A stretch of 13,633 nt of DNA from Verrucomicrobiota bacterium. Lineage in GTDB: Bacteria; Verrucomicrobiota; Verrucomicrobiia; Chthoniobacterales; UBA10450. Both the position numbers and the translations under genes were made by a program. A model generated the notes under the pieces. It saw nothing but the letters and a program-made list of their open reading frames with translations. It ran no database searches and had not been told where the DNA came from. Positions 7,301 to 13,633 of the stretch are shown piece by piece; position 1 is the first letter of the stretch; each line of letters starts with the position of its first letter. The stretch lies in the NCBI GenBank assembly GCA_003219095.1, contig QHPM01000286.1, forward strand, positions 1-13,633, written 5' to 3'.

Positions 7301-8226
7301 TGTTCACCAAGCTGACCGACGCAAATATCGACCTCGATTTGCGCGCGGAGAGTGTCCTGATCGCGCGCAACGATTCACTGACTGCACGGGCGGACGCGAA
7401 TTTGAAAGTGAGCGGGCCGGTAATGAGCGCGACGGTGAAAGGAAATGTCGCGCTAACGAACAGCCATTTTCTCAAAGACATCGATTTGATTCCGATTGGA
7501 TTACCGGGCCGGCCCGCGCCGGAGCCGATTGAAGATCGGCCGGATTATTCAATCAAAACTCCGCCGCTGCGCGATTGGAAATTCGATCTCGCGATTACAA
7601 CGAAAGATCCATTTTCCATTCGCGGTAATCTTGCGAATGGGGGCGCTATTGCCGATCTGCATTTAGGCGGCACCGGTTCCCATCCGGAATTAAAAGGAAC
7701 CGTTAAATTGCAAGGTGTAGAAGCGACGTTGCCTTTTAGCCGGCTCGATGTCACCAACGGCTTTCTCTATTTTGATCCGAGCGATTCGTTTAATCCCAAG
7801 ATCGACCTGCAAGGAACATCGGTGATCCGCGATTATACCGTGCGCGTTTACGTCTATGGTGACTCACTCGCGCCGCAGGCCATTTTCACGAGCGAACCGC
7901 CCTTGCCGCAGGAAGAAATTATTTCGCTTCTCGCCACTGGAACGACGCGGCAGGAGCTGAGTGGAAACAGTAACGTTCTGGCTGGTCGCGCTGCCATGCT
8001 GCTGGTGCAGCAGCTTTACCGGAAGATTTTCAAGAAAGGCCAGCCTACCCAGAGCAATTCCGTCTTCGACCGCTTGCAGATTGATCTCGGTACGGTCGAT
8101 CCGCGCACCGGTCGCGAGCAGGCGACGGCGCGATTTAAAGTTAACGAGAATTGGGTGCTTGTCGGCGACATTGGAGTTGGAGGAGAATTTCGCGGTCAGG
8201 TGAAATACCTCATCCGATTCCATTGA
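4345..8226 (+). CDS. tamB: TamB-like translocation and assembly module protein (DUF490/TamB domain)
   Basis: TamB-type proteins are anchored in the inner membrane and span the periplasm as a long hydrophobic beta-groove; they work with an Omp85 partner in outer-membrane protein insertion and/or phospholipid transport. The protein has 1293 residues (E. coli TamB is about 1260). A basic N-terminus (RPKRKRWRR, 12-20) precedes one hydrophobic anchor (~21-45). The middle ~850 residues are a run of repeated amphipathic beta-strands with AsmA-like character. The C-terminal ~400 residues carry the TamB domain, including SEPPLPQEEIISLLATG (1183-1199) and the ending VGDIGVGGEFRGQVKYLI. TAGGA (4336-4340) supports ATG 4345. 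Its stop is one base from the next start, so it is almost certainly coupled to the Omp85 gene. The gene order is tamB then Omp85, the reverse of E. coli tamA-tamB. Confidence 0.9.
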   Translation: MLVEDDQEEYSRPKRKRWRRIWISIGIILALLVIFHRPILLGAIHWFAVHRAAKEHLKLSFRAEGNVFTALTIRNLHLVPSGPAAIEVADADYIRAEYSLFSLIRGHADFLDSIEARNAHVVVDPGKVRVQVAPRPREKVTLPAVFPERARLENVTVIVRDPAHDFIAENLSLDLNPGVPGALSVTLLQLPTGEAWTRVTGTTSYENRNLILRDVILNEQTRFSLINVDASHIRQHMMALRLVGTLDGAPIDLQASLAEQDRSVFIKSHTTARNLSLSSAKKLGLFSDAPVEGEVENFTFDFAGLLGAPKTWVASGDSVVRDLQVAGTTFDRAAAQISAHDGVATIQPVELTRAETAVQIRGTIQLPEHADDLGRSPAKFEIIGNDLDLGPITSAMEKPLSGRGQINGTLEIRDEQFQATFRVASGPVRSGDFTLEKLEGTATAAKNLRLRAKDAPWFEGLRVKATAVVSAVSNNEFAADTISAQLDQSGNVVTINNLTVQRGSNQIVGNASIRLRAAEKDFLKQPATIQIAINAPQTADFWNGNSQNRVSGALNASGIVQWNGAIADGWFNVYGANLQIRNLSVPQLSGAGSIWQSKIFLNDLTANLNQSDFVNGQGTLDLRGEKKFAGKLAVEIADMSTLKGLLEASGNKTELRGSFLLNWNGRGSASKLTEDGFLKLAWKNGQLGNMKALTANVDATYSPAGLEIPTLFIGSDRMDFQAIVSAKGDTLEVSRMQLDQGQAKYASGYASIPFIWRNVGTNQPVFPRDGKVNATFDSANLDLKKLFDDFGMEPVASGLLSVKLQAGGSLADLQAHLDVDGRDLRNAKLTNLDPATLRVSADAAGNKLNLAGELKQPKIQPVSVAATMPFDAGKILSTRSLDESTPVQATVRLPRSSVNFLRQFIPAVEQLDGDVAFEVAIGGTIAHPAFTGNGDITINTARFTNPTLPALRGFQSRLIFRDNTVALEKFRGDLAGGPFTIGGRVVFTKLTDANIDLDLRAESVLIARNDSLTARADANLKVSGPVMSATVKGNVALTNSHFLKDIDLIPIGLPGRPAPEPIEDRPDYSIKTPPLRDWKFDLAITTKDPFSIRGNLANGGAIADLHLGGTGSHPELKGTVKLQGVEATLPFSRLDVTNGFLYFDPSDSFNPKIDLQGTSVIRDYTVRVYVYGDSLAPQAIFTSEPPLPQEEIISLLATGTTRQELSGNSNVLAGRAAMLLVQQLYRKIFKKGQPTQSNSVFDRLQIDLGTVDPRTGREQATARFKVNENWVLVGDIGVGGEFRGQVKYLIRFH

Positions 8227-8227
8227 A

Positions 8228-10330
8228 ATGCGACACCGCGCTTTTTTCCTTGGGCTAATGGCAATCGCGGGCGTGTCGACTCTTCGTGGTCAAAGCGCGG
8301 TGGATGTGAAACGGCCGGAGGAACGCGCGCGCGAGCGTAAGTCTATCGAACGCCGGGAGACGCAAAAGGCGCGGAGCACTGATTTGGAGATTCGCGGCGC
8401 CACCGCGTTCAAGGAAGAAGAATTGCGTTCGGTCCTGAAGGAACAAATCGCAACCATCCACGATTTTGGATTAACGGCCGCGCGCGCCGATGACGCTGCA
8501 TTCTTTCTCGAGCTCTTCTACCGGAAACACGGTTATGCCAAAGTAGACGTGCGCTATTCCATCGAGAGCGGATCGCGCCTCGTGCTTGATGTGACGGAAG
8601 GGCCGGAGGCGATTTTGGGCACGATCAATTTCGTCGGTAACAATCATGTTCCAGCGGAAAAACTCTTCGAGTACGCGGTCGGTCCGACACGGGAGCGTTA
8701 CTCGCGATTGCAAAAGGAGCTGCCGTTTGTCGCGAGCGATACAGAGGAAGGCGCGGACCTGGTTCATCGCTATTACGTTGGAGAAGGCTATCTCGACTCG
8801 GCAGTGGATGCGCCGCAATATCACTTCAGCGCGGACAATACTCGGGTAGATGTCACGATCCCGGTGCATGAAGGCAGGCAATACTTTTTTGGAGATCTAA
8901 TTTTTCGCGGAAATCCTATTTACGACGCAGCAACATTACGCGGGCAGATGGTTGATTTGCTTTCGCAACCTTATACCGACCGTCGGGTCGATGACATTTC
9001 GCGGCGCTTGCAAGCCTACTTTAAAGCGCGCGGTTATTATGCGGTGAAAGTGGAAGCGACCGGCGAGCTGGAAGCTTCCGTTGCTGGTCATGTGCCGGTA
9101 ATGGTCGTGATTTCGCCGGGACCGGTTTACAAGTTTGACGACGTGAACGTGTCCGGCTTGCGGCGTCTACGACCGAGCTACGTCCGTAATCGTTTTGCCT
9201 CGCTTCAGGGTAAAAATTACAGCCCGGATGTGTTGGACGAAAAGTTTCGCGAGCTCATGCGCACCGGCCTTTTCAATGTCCTGCAAATCAATCCCCAACC
9301 CGAGGCTGGAAATTATCTGCGGCTCGACATTGCCGCCGAAGAAGCAAAAGCGAAGGAGTTTGGTTTGTCCGTCGGTTACGGATCGTATACTGGCGGAATC
9401 TTTGGTGTGCAGTGGGCCGATCGGAATCTTTTCGGCTACGGCCGGCCCCTGTTTACTTCGATCGAAGTTTCACAGCGCGGCTACAAGGGGGAGATTTTGT
9501 GGGACGATCCGCATTTTCTCGAAAGCAACGTCGAACTGAAGATTCGGCTTAGCGCACTGACATTCGACTATGACGGTTACTCGAAGTTTGAAATCGGCGA
9601 GCGAACGGAGTTTTCCTACAACATCACCAAGCAATATCAGATTGGCCTTTTTGCTTCGCAGCGGCACGACGAAATCGTAAAGGCGGACATTAATCATGCT
9701 CTGATCGGTGACCGCAAATATTTCGTCAGTTCGCTGGGTCTGTTTCACACCCTCGATTTGCGTGATAGTCCGGTGGTGCCGAGCCGCGGTTTTGTCTTTA
9801 ATCAAACTTTCGAAGTCGCCGCCAGCGGGATCGGAAGCGAAATCGAGTTTTTTCGTACGACCGCGCGCGCCAGTTACTTCATCCCGTTTGGCAAAACCTT
9901 GCTGGAGTTGGGCGCTCGCGCCGGTTTGGTTCGGCCACTTAAGGAAAGTACCAGCGACATCACCGCAATTCCAATTGACGAACGTTTCTTCAACGGCGGC
10001 AGCACTACGGTGCGCAGTTTCGGTGAGCGCGATCTCGGCCCGCATGATCGCAATAATTTCCCGATTGGCGGCGAGTTCTATACCATTTTCAATGTCGAAT
10101 ATACTTTTCCACTTTACGGCGAATTGCAGGGCGCCGTTTTTGTCGATGCCGGCAACCTTCTCCCCGACGCAGACAACCCCAATTTCAGCGACATGCGTTA
10201 CGGCATCGGCGCCGGCCTGCGCTATAAACTTCCCATCGGCCCGATCCGGCTCGATTATGGCGTCAATCCCAGTCCGCGCGAGCACGAGGATTTCGGCGCG
10301 TTCCATTTCAGTTTTGGCTTCGCTTTTTGA
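8228..10330 (+). CDS. Omp85-family outer-membrane barrel protein with four POTRA domains (BamA/TamA-like)
   Basis: This is a 700-residue outer-membrane assembly protein. It has a signal peptide (~1-22, ending near LRGQS), a charged linker, and four POTRA repeats: ~51-126, ~128-216, ~217-299 and ~300-372. Each shows the ...I.G...-helix-GY...V...EGP pattern. The barrel runs from ~377 to the terminal F700. The L6-loop motif FFNGGSTTVRSFGERDLGP (587-605, VRSF at 595-598) and the surface-antigen end motif GAGLRYKLPIGPIRLDYG (661-678) are intact. BamA usually has five POTRA domains and TamA three, so four leaves the subclass open. ATG 8228 follows the tamB-like stop (8224-8226) by one base, with no strong Shine-Dalgarno, pointing to coupled translation and a joint role with TamB. 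No obvious terminator follows other than the palindromic element at 10358. Confidence 0.9.
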   Translation: MRHRAFFLGLMAIAGVSTLRGQSAVDVKRPEERARERKSIERRETQKARSTDLEIRGATAFKEEELRSVLKEQIATIHDFGLTAARADDAAFFLELFYRKHGYAKVDVRYSIESGSRLVLDVTEGPEAILGTINFVGNNHVPAEKLFEYAVGPTRERYSRLQKELPFVASDTEEGADLVHRYYVGEGYLDSAVDAPQYHFSADNTRVDVTIPVHEGRQYFFGDLIFRGNPIYDAATLRGQMVDLLSQPYTDRRVDDISRRLQAYFKARGYYAVKVEATGELEASVAGHVPVMVVISPGPVYKFDDVNVSGLRRLRPSYVRNRFASLQGKNYSPDVLDEKFRELMRTGLFNVLQINPQPEAGNYLRLDIAAEEAKAKEFGLSVGYGSYTGGIFGVQWADRNLFGYGRPLFTSIEVSQRGYKGEILWDDPHFLESNVELKIRLSALTFDYDGYSKFEIGERTEFSYNITKQYQIGLFASQRHDEIVKADINHALIGDRKYFVSSLGLFHTLDLRDSPVVPSRGFVFNQTFEVAASGIGSEIEFFRTTARASYFIPFGKTLLELGARAGLVRPLKESTSDITAIPIDERFFNGGSTTVRSFGERDLGPHDRNNFPIGGEFYTIFNVEYTFPLYGELQGAVFVDAGNLLPDADNPNFSDMRYGIGAGLRYKLPIGPIRLDYGVNPSPREHEDFGAFHFSFGFAF

Positions 10331-10357
10331 GACGTGATTCGTTATCTCGACCGAATC

Positions 10358-10430
10358 GTTGTAGCTGCCGCCGTCACCGGCGGCAGAGCGGTCCGGATTA
10401 CTGCCGCCAGTGACGTGCGGCAGCTACAAC
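10358..10430. repeat. 73-bp nested inverted-repeat element (REP/BIME- or MITE-like)
   Basis: The left arm 10358-10386 and right arm 10401-10430 are near-perfect inverted repeats: the outer 14 bp GTTGTAGCTGCCGC/GCGGCAGCTACAAC are identical, then one extra base and one mismatch. A 14-base centre separates them. Each arm is itself palindromic, for example CTGCCGCCG-TCAC-CGGCGGCAG in the left arm. It fills most of the 133-base gap between the Omp85 and decarboxylase genes. No ORF and no flanking target duplication was recognised. Confidence 0.7.
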
Positions 10431-10463
10431 CTCGCTAAAACGAGGTGTTAATGTGACTTCTGA

Positions 10464-11909
10464 ATGAAGGATCGAGACGATAATCTCGGGGATACCCCGC
10501 CGGAGATTTTCCGCGAACAACTGCATCAATTGGCGGATTGGATCGCGGATTATCGTGGAAAAATAGAAACGTTGCGCGTTGCGCCGGACAGCGAACCAGG
10601 GGCAATTCGTGCCGCGTTGCCATCACAACCACCCGAGCAGGGCGAGCCATTCGAGAAAATTCTGGCTGATGTCGATCGCGTCGTCCTTCCGGGAATGGTG
10701 CATTGGAGTCATCCCATGTTCCTCGCGTATTTCGGCTGGACCGCGACCGCGCCGGGAATCCTCAGCGAAATGATCTCCGCGCCGTTAAACGTGAACGCGA
10801 TGACATGGCGCACTTGCCCGGCCGCGACCGAGCTCGAAACCCTTGTGGTCGATTGGTTGCGTCAATGGATGCATTTGCCGCCAAATTTCGACGGCGTCGT
10901 TTACGACACCGCGTCGGTCGGGATCATGCATGCGCTCGCCGTCGCCCGGGAAGAAGCTGCACCATCCAGCCGCAAACTTGGTCTGACCGGACGCAACCTT
11001 CCACGATTTCGGATTTATACCTCTGACCAGGCCCACAGCTCGGCTGAGAAAGCGGCGATCGCGCTTGGCCTTGGCGAGGAAAGTGTGTGTCGGGTGTCGA
11101 GCGATAAGGAATTTCGAATGGATACATCGATCTTGCGCAAAACCATCGCGCAGGATCGAGAGTCCGGGTTCAAGCCGCTTGCGGTTGTCGCCACAGTCGG
11201 AACCACCTCAACCGCGAGCGTGGATCCGGTTGCCGAAATCGCACGTCTTTGCCGCGAAGAAAAGATGTGGCTGCACATCGATGGCGCTTATGGCGGCGGC
11301 TTTACCATTGTGCCGGAATATGAATGGATCGCCGAAGGTTGGAACGAAGCGGATTCGATCATCATCAATCCACACAAAACCTTGTTTGTCCCGCTCGATT
11401 TCAGCGTCCTCTATGTGCGCGATATTGAACGCTTGCGCCGCGTCTTCTCTCTCGTGCCGGAATATTTGCGTGGCGATACGCTCGAGACGGAGAGAAATTA
11501 CATGGACTACGGGATCCAGCTCGGCCGAAGATTTCGCGCGCTCAAGGCCTGGATGATCTGGCGCGCGTTCGGGCGCGCTGGAATTCTTGGCTTAATGCGT
11601 GAGCACTTGCGGCTGGCGCGTTTGTTTGGCGAATGGGTAAGCGCGTCCGACGATTTCGAATTATCCGCGCCGATCTCGATGGGCGTCATTTGCTTTCGTG
11701 CAAAAGACAAGATCGACGCATTCAATTCCAGAATCGTCGAGTCGGTTAATCGATCTGGTCGCGCGTATTTGAATCAAACGAAACTGCGCGGACAAACCGT
11801 GATTCGTTTAGGACTCGGCAATATTCTCACCACGGAAAAGCATCTGCGCGATGCATGGGAATTGATTCAGGAAACTGCGCGAGCGCTTGCTACGTCATCC
11901 CGAGCGTGA
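10464..11909 (+). CDS. PLP-dependent group II amino-acid decarboxylase (aromatic-L-amino-acid decarboxylase-like)
   Basis: This cytoplasmic enzyme removes CO2 from an amino acid using pyridoxal phosphate. It has 481 residues, as usual for the DDC family. Visible motifs: an N-terminal FREQLHQLADWIADY helix; HWSHPMFLAYF (80-90), the substrate-side motif; DTASVG (148-153); SDQAHSSAEKAA with the PLP-stacking H191; HIDGAYGG with D273; and NPHK with the Schiff-base lysine K305. Y346 (NYMDYGIQLGRRFRALK) matches the catalytic-loop tyrosine of true decarboxylases. The substrate is not certain; an aromatic amino acid is most likely. An in-frame TGA (10461-10463) lies directly before ATG 10464, which fixes the earliest start, yet the nearest strong SD, GAGGTG (10442-10447), is too far and is placed instead for an ATG-TGA start-stop at 10451. 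The final codons (TSSRA, stop) lie inside the repeat at 11894. Confidence 0.9.
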   Translation: MKDRDDNLGDTPPEIFREQLHQLADWIADYRGKIETLRVAPDSEPGAIRAALPSQPPEQGEPFEKILADVDRVVLPGMVHWSHPMFLAYFGWTATAPGILSEMISAPLNVNAMTWRTCPAATELETLVVDWLRQWMHLPPNFDGVVYDTASVGIMHALAVAREEAAPSSRKLGLTGRNLPRFRIYTSDQAHSSAEKAAIALGLGEESVCRVSSDKEFRMDTSILRKTIAQDRESGFKPLAVVATVGTTSTASVDPVAEIARLCREEKMWLHIDGAYGGGFTIVPEYEWIAEGWNEADSIIINPHKTLFVPLDFSVLYVRDIERLRRVFSLVPEYLRGDTLETERNYMDYGIQLGRRFRALKAWMIWRAFGRAGILGLMREHLRLARLFGEWVSASDDFELSAPISMGVICFRAKDKIDAFNSRIVESVNRSGRAYLNQTKLRGQTVIRLGLGNILTTEKHLRDAWELIQETARALATSSRA

Positions 11910-11995
11910 CCGCGAGTCCGGCTCGGACCGAGGGATTCCGTGGCGCAAGCCTTAAGGTAGCATTGCGGGATCCCTCGACTTACGCTCGGGATGAC
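11894..11995. repeat. 102-bp imperfect inverted repeat overlapping the decarboxylase stop
   Basis: The ends GTCATCCCGAGCGT (11894-11907) and ACGCTCGGGATGAC (11982-11995) are a perfect 14-bp inverted repeat. An inner pair, CGAGGGATTCCG (11929-11940) and CGGGATCCCTCG (11967-11978), matches at 11 of 12. The left arm is interrupted by about 21 bases relative to the right. The decarboxylase stop TGA (11907-11909) straddles the end of the left outer arm. It looks like a dispersed intergenic palindrome. Confidence 0.7.
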
Positions 11996-12056
11996 CAGGT
12001 TGGAACGCGTTTCGCGAATTCTGGGAGTGCTGCGCTCCTGCGCCAGCTTTTGGAGT

Positions 12057-12078
12057 GCGGCAGCCGCGCTGCCGCTTT
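12057..12078 (+). terminator. Terminator-like hairpin after the decarboxylase gene
   Basis: GCGGCAG (12057-12063) pairs with CTGCCGC (12069-12075) over a CCGCG loop and is followed by TTTC. The T-run is short, so termination would be weak. With its flanks (TTGGAGTGCGGCA... TGCCGCTTT) it resembles the hairpins at 1925 and, on the minus strand, at 1983. Confidence 0.45.
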
Positions 12079-12110
12079 CTGATTGTAAAACATTTCCGCG
12101 AATCGCGAGC

Positions 12111-12127
12111 CGGCATCACCGATGCCG
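12111..12127. repeat. 7-bp stem-loop upstream of the foldase gene
   Basis: CGGCATC (12111-12117) and GATGCCG (12121-12127) form a perfect stem with an ACC loop, about 97 bases before ATG 12224. Confidence 0.45.
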
Positions 12128-12223
12128 CCTATGACGTTGTTCGCGCAAGTCCTGACCGGCGCAAACCACCAAAAAGCGTTTGGCTCACGAGCGAGCTGCG
12201 GTAGATTCCGCGACGCAAAATTA

Positions 12224-13633
12224 ATGATCACGATTTTACGTAAGCATTCACGCTGGCTCATGATCGTCATCGCCGTTCTGGCGATGCCGTTTTGTCTTTA
12301 TTTCGTACGAACGGATTGGATGAGCGCTCTGCGGTCGAATACCGCTGGCAAACTTTATGGTCACGACATCTCGGCAATTGAGATTGAGCGCGGGGGACGG
12401 TTATTCCAACTGGCGCGCAATCTGGGAATGAGTGAGCTTCTAACCGAGCTTTTGGGTCAGTGGCATCCGCAACGGGCGAAAACGCAATCGGAAGCGGAAC
12501 GCGAAGCCGGACAGGAATTCGCCATTGATTTAATGATTCTACGGCATGAAGCCGAGGCCTTGGGTATCCGGCCAACTACTACTGAAATTGCCGCCGTCGT
12601 TACCAAAATACGCGCCTTCCGTGGCGACGGCGGTAGTTTCAATCTAAAGAAATACAACGATATCGTGCAGAACGCCCTTGGACCGCTTGGGATCAGCGAG
12701 GCGCAGATTGAAGAATTGGCCGGCGATCAGATTCGTCTCGATCGCGTCAGGGAACTGGTCAGCACAGGCGTGACCGTCTCCCAGGCGGAAAGCAGGACCA
12801 CTTTTGAACAGATCTACTCCAAATTCGAAGTAAGCGTGGTACGTTTCAAAACCGGCGACGTCGCAAACGAGGTGAAAATTTCCGATGACGAAATCGCGAA
12901 ATATTACGAAGGAGCCAAAGAACAACTGAAGAGCGAGGAAAAGCGGAAGGAACGGATCGACGCTTTGCAAAAACTCTCGGACAAGGCAAATGACGTCGCC
13001 CAGGCCCTGGTGGAGAAGAATGTGGATTTTGCCGGGGTTGCGGCGAAATTCCAGTTGCCGATTAAGACCACTGGCGATTTCACGCAAGCAACACCGGATC
13101 CGGAACTAAAGCAGGACTCGCAATTGATCCAGGCCTCCTTCCAACTTTCCAATGATGAACCGACAAGTGAACCAATCCAGGAAGCGGACGGTTTCTATAT
13201 TTTGCATCTCGTCGGAATCGCTCCAGCGCGACCGCTGATACTCGAAGAAGCGAAACCGAAAATTGTTGAGGCGCTTAAAGCAAGAAAGGAGCGCGAGTTG
13301 GTTAGCATTCGAGCGGCTAGTGTCGCGCACGACTTGGGCGAGGCATTGAAAGCCGGCGACACCCTGGCCAAGGCGGCGCAAAAGTTGAATTTGAAACTGG
13401 AAAGGTTACCGCCGTTTGCTTTGGCCGATGAGTTGGAGCCAAAAGCGTCCCCTCCGCCGGACAAGGTCTCAGATTTGCCTATAATCAAGAACGCGGTCGC
13501 CGATTTGCACTCCAATGAAGTGACAGACCCGATTCCAACTTCGGATGGGGCGCTGGTTGCGGTTGTGGAAAAGCGCGATCCGCCGGATGCAGCCGTGGCC
13601 GCGGCTAATCGGGCTTCGCTTGAGGAGCGCATC
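12224..13633 (+). CDS. PpiD/SurA-like membrane-anchored periplasmic foldase, N-terminal 470 residues (3' end outside window)
   Basis: Proteins of this type are held in the inner membrane by an N-terminal helix and assist folding of exported proteins. Residues 1-10 are basic (MITILRKHSR), 11-28 are the membrane anchor, and ~40-190 form the SurA_N-type chaperone region. The latter includes two helices of the GGSFNLKKYNDIVQNALG-type pattern and SEAQIEELAGDQIRLDRVRELV. Residues ~235-335 look like a shortened parvulin domain: a helix, DFAGVAAKF, TGDF, then DGFYILHLVGI. The usual first strand with its ASHIL-type motif is missing. Residues ~395-450 repeat the second half of this pattern. The frame is open to the last base, so the C-terminus is not seen. 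ATG 12224 gives the family-typical start; an in-frame ATG at 12131 and one at 12260 are alternatives, and none has a strong SD. Isomerase activity is doubtful; chaperone function is likelier. Confidence 0.8.
   Translation, partial: MITILRKHSRWLMIVIAVLAMPFCLYFVRTDWMSALRSNTAGKLYGHDISAIEIERGGRLFQLARNLGMSELLTELLGQWHPQRAKTQSEAEREAGQEFAIDLMILRHEAEALGIRPTTTEIAAVVTKIRAFRGDGGSFNLKKYNDIVQNALGPLGISEAQIEELAGDQIRLDRVRELVSTGVTVSQAESRTTFEQIYSKFEVSVVRFKTGDVANEVKISDDEIAKYYEGAKEQLKSEEKRKERIDALQKLSDKANDVAQALVEKNVDFAGVAAKFQLPIKTTGDFTQATPDPELKQDSQLIQASFQLSNDEPTSEPIQEADGFYILHLVGIAPARPLILEEAKPKIVEALKARKERELVSIRAASVAHDLGEALKAGDTLAKAAQKLNLKLERLPPFALADELEPKASPPPDKVSDLPIIKNAVADLHSNEVTDPIPTSDGALVAVVEKRDPPDAAVAAANRASLEERI

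Larger units (their letters stand above)
11910..12223. other. 314-base gap without a gene, filled with palindromes
   Basis: No credible gene was seen. The gap holds most of the 102-bp inverted repeat, then a small hairpin (GGAGTG/CGCTCC near 12024-12038), a terminator-like hairpin at 12057-12078 and a 7-bp hairpin at 12111-12127. The frame of the downstream foldase stays open back to ATG 12131, but that extension (31 codons) lacks family character. No clear promoter boxes were found. Confidence 0.6.

Noticed and set aside
9470..10306. Long minus-strand ORF (278 aa) opposite the Omp85 gene.
   Set aside because: It is the antisense of a well-supported barrel domain with intact motifs; long antisense ORFs are common in GC-rich genes.
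12131..12223. In-frame upstream extension of the foldase starting at ATG 12131.
   Set aside because: It would place 31 polar residues before the family-typical MITILRKHSRW start and membrane anchor, without a Shine-Dalgarno.

Overview
The window looks like chromosomal DNA of a diderm (outer-membrane) bacterium with a moderately GC-rich genome. The outer-membrane assembly genes prove the diderm part. The best guess at phylum is Verrucomicrobiota, possibly a soil Chthoniobacterales-type organism. This guess rests on the style of the TamB/Omp85 pair, the PpiD-like N-terminus and the many intergenic palindromes; it is inference, because no rRNA or other phylogenetic marker is present. No phage, transposase, CRISPR array, rRNA or intact tRNA is visible.

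Layout. Bases 1-1605: the 3' part of a large secreted beta-propeller-like gene, apparently frameshifted at a G4 run near its end. 1624-1838: a tiny two-ORF unit, a possible leader peptide overlapping (ATGA) a 51-residue secreted cysteine-rich peptide, followed by two strong stem-loops, the second a terminator. 2111-3237, minus strand: surE (nucleotidase/phosphatase) followed by a small single-pass membrane protein. 3325-10330, plus strand: a diacylglycerol/lipid kinase-family protein, a TamB-like 1293-residue envelope protein, and a four-POTRA Omp85 (BamA/TamA-like) barrel protein that starts one base after the TamB stop. 10464-11909: a group II PLP-dependent (aromatic-type) amino-acid decarboxylase. 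12224 to the window end: the N-terminal 470 residues of a PpiD/SurA-like membrane-anchored foldase.

How the genes fit together. TamB-like and Omp85-like proteins form an inner-to-outer-membrane system for barrel insertion and/or phospholipid transport. The PpiD-like foldase would serve exported proteins in the periplasm, and the lipid kinase just upstream makes a lipid link plausible. The decarboxylase sits between them without an obvious functional tie. Almost every intergenic gap holds at least one inverted repeat. Two are long composite elements: a 73-bp nested repeat before the decarboxylase, and a 102-bp repeat after it that supplies the decarboxylase's last codons and stop.

The main points for a second look are the cysteine-rich peptide and its leader, the four-POTRA Omp85 paired with TamB, the gene ended by a repeat, the PpiD relative lacking a recognisable parvulin core strand, and the beta-propeller frameshift. 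No wholly new multi-gene system could be demonstrated from the sequence.
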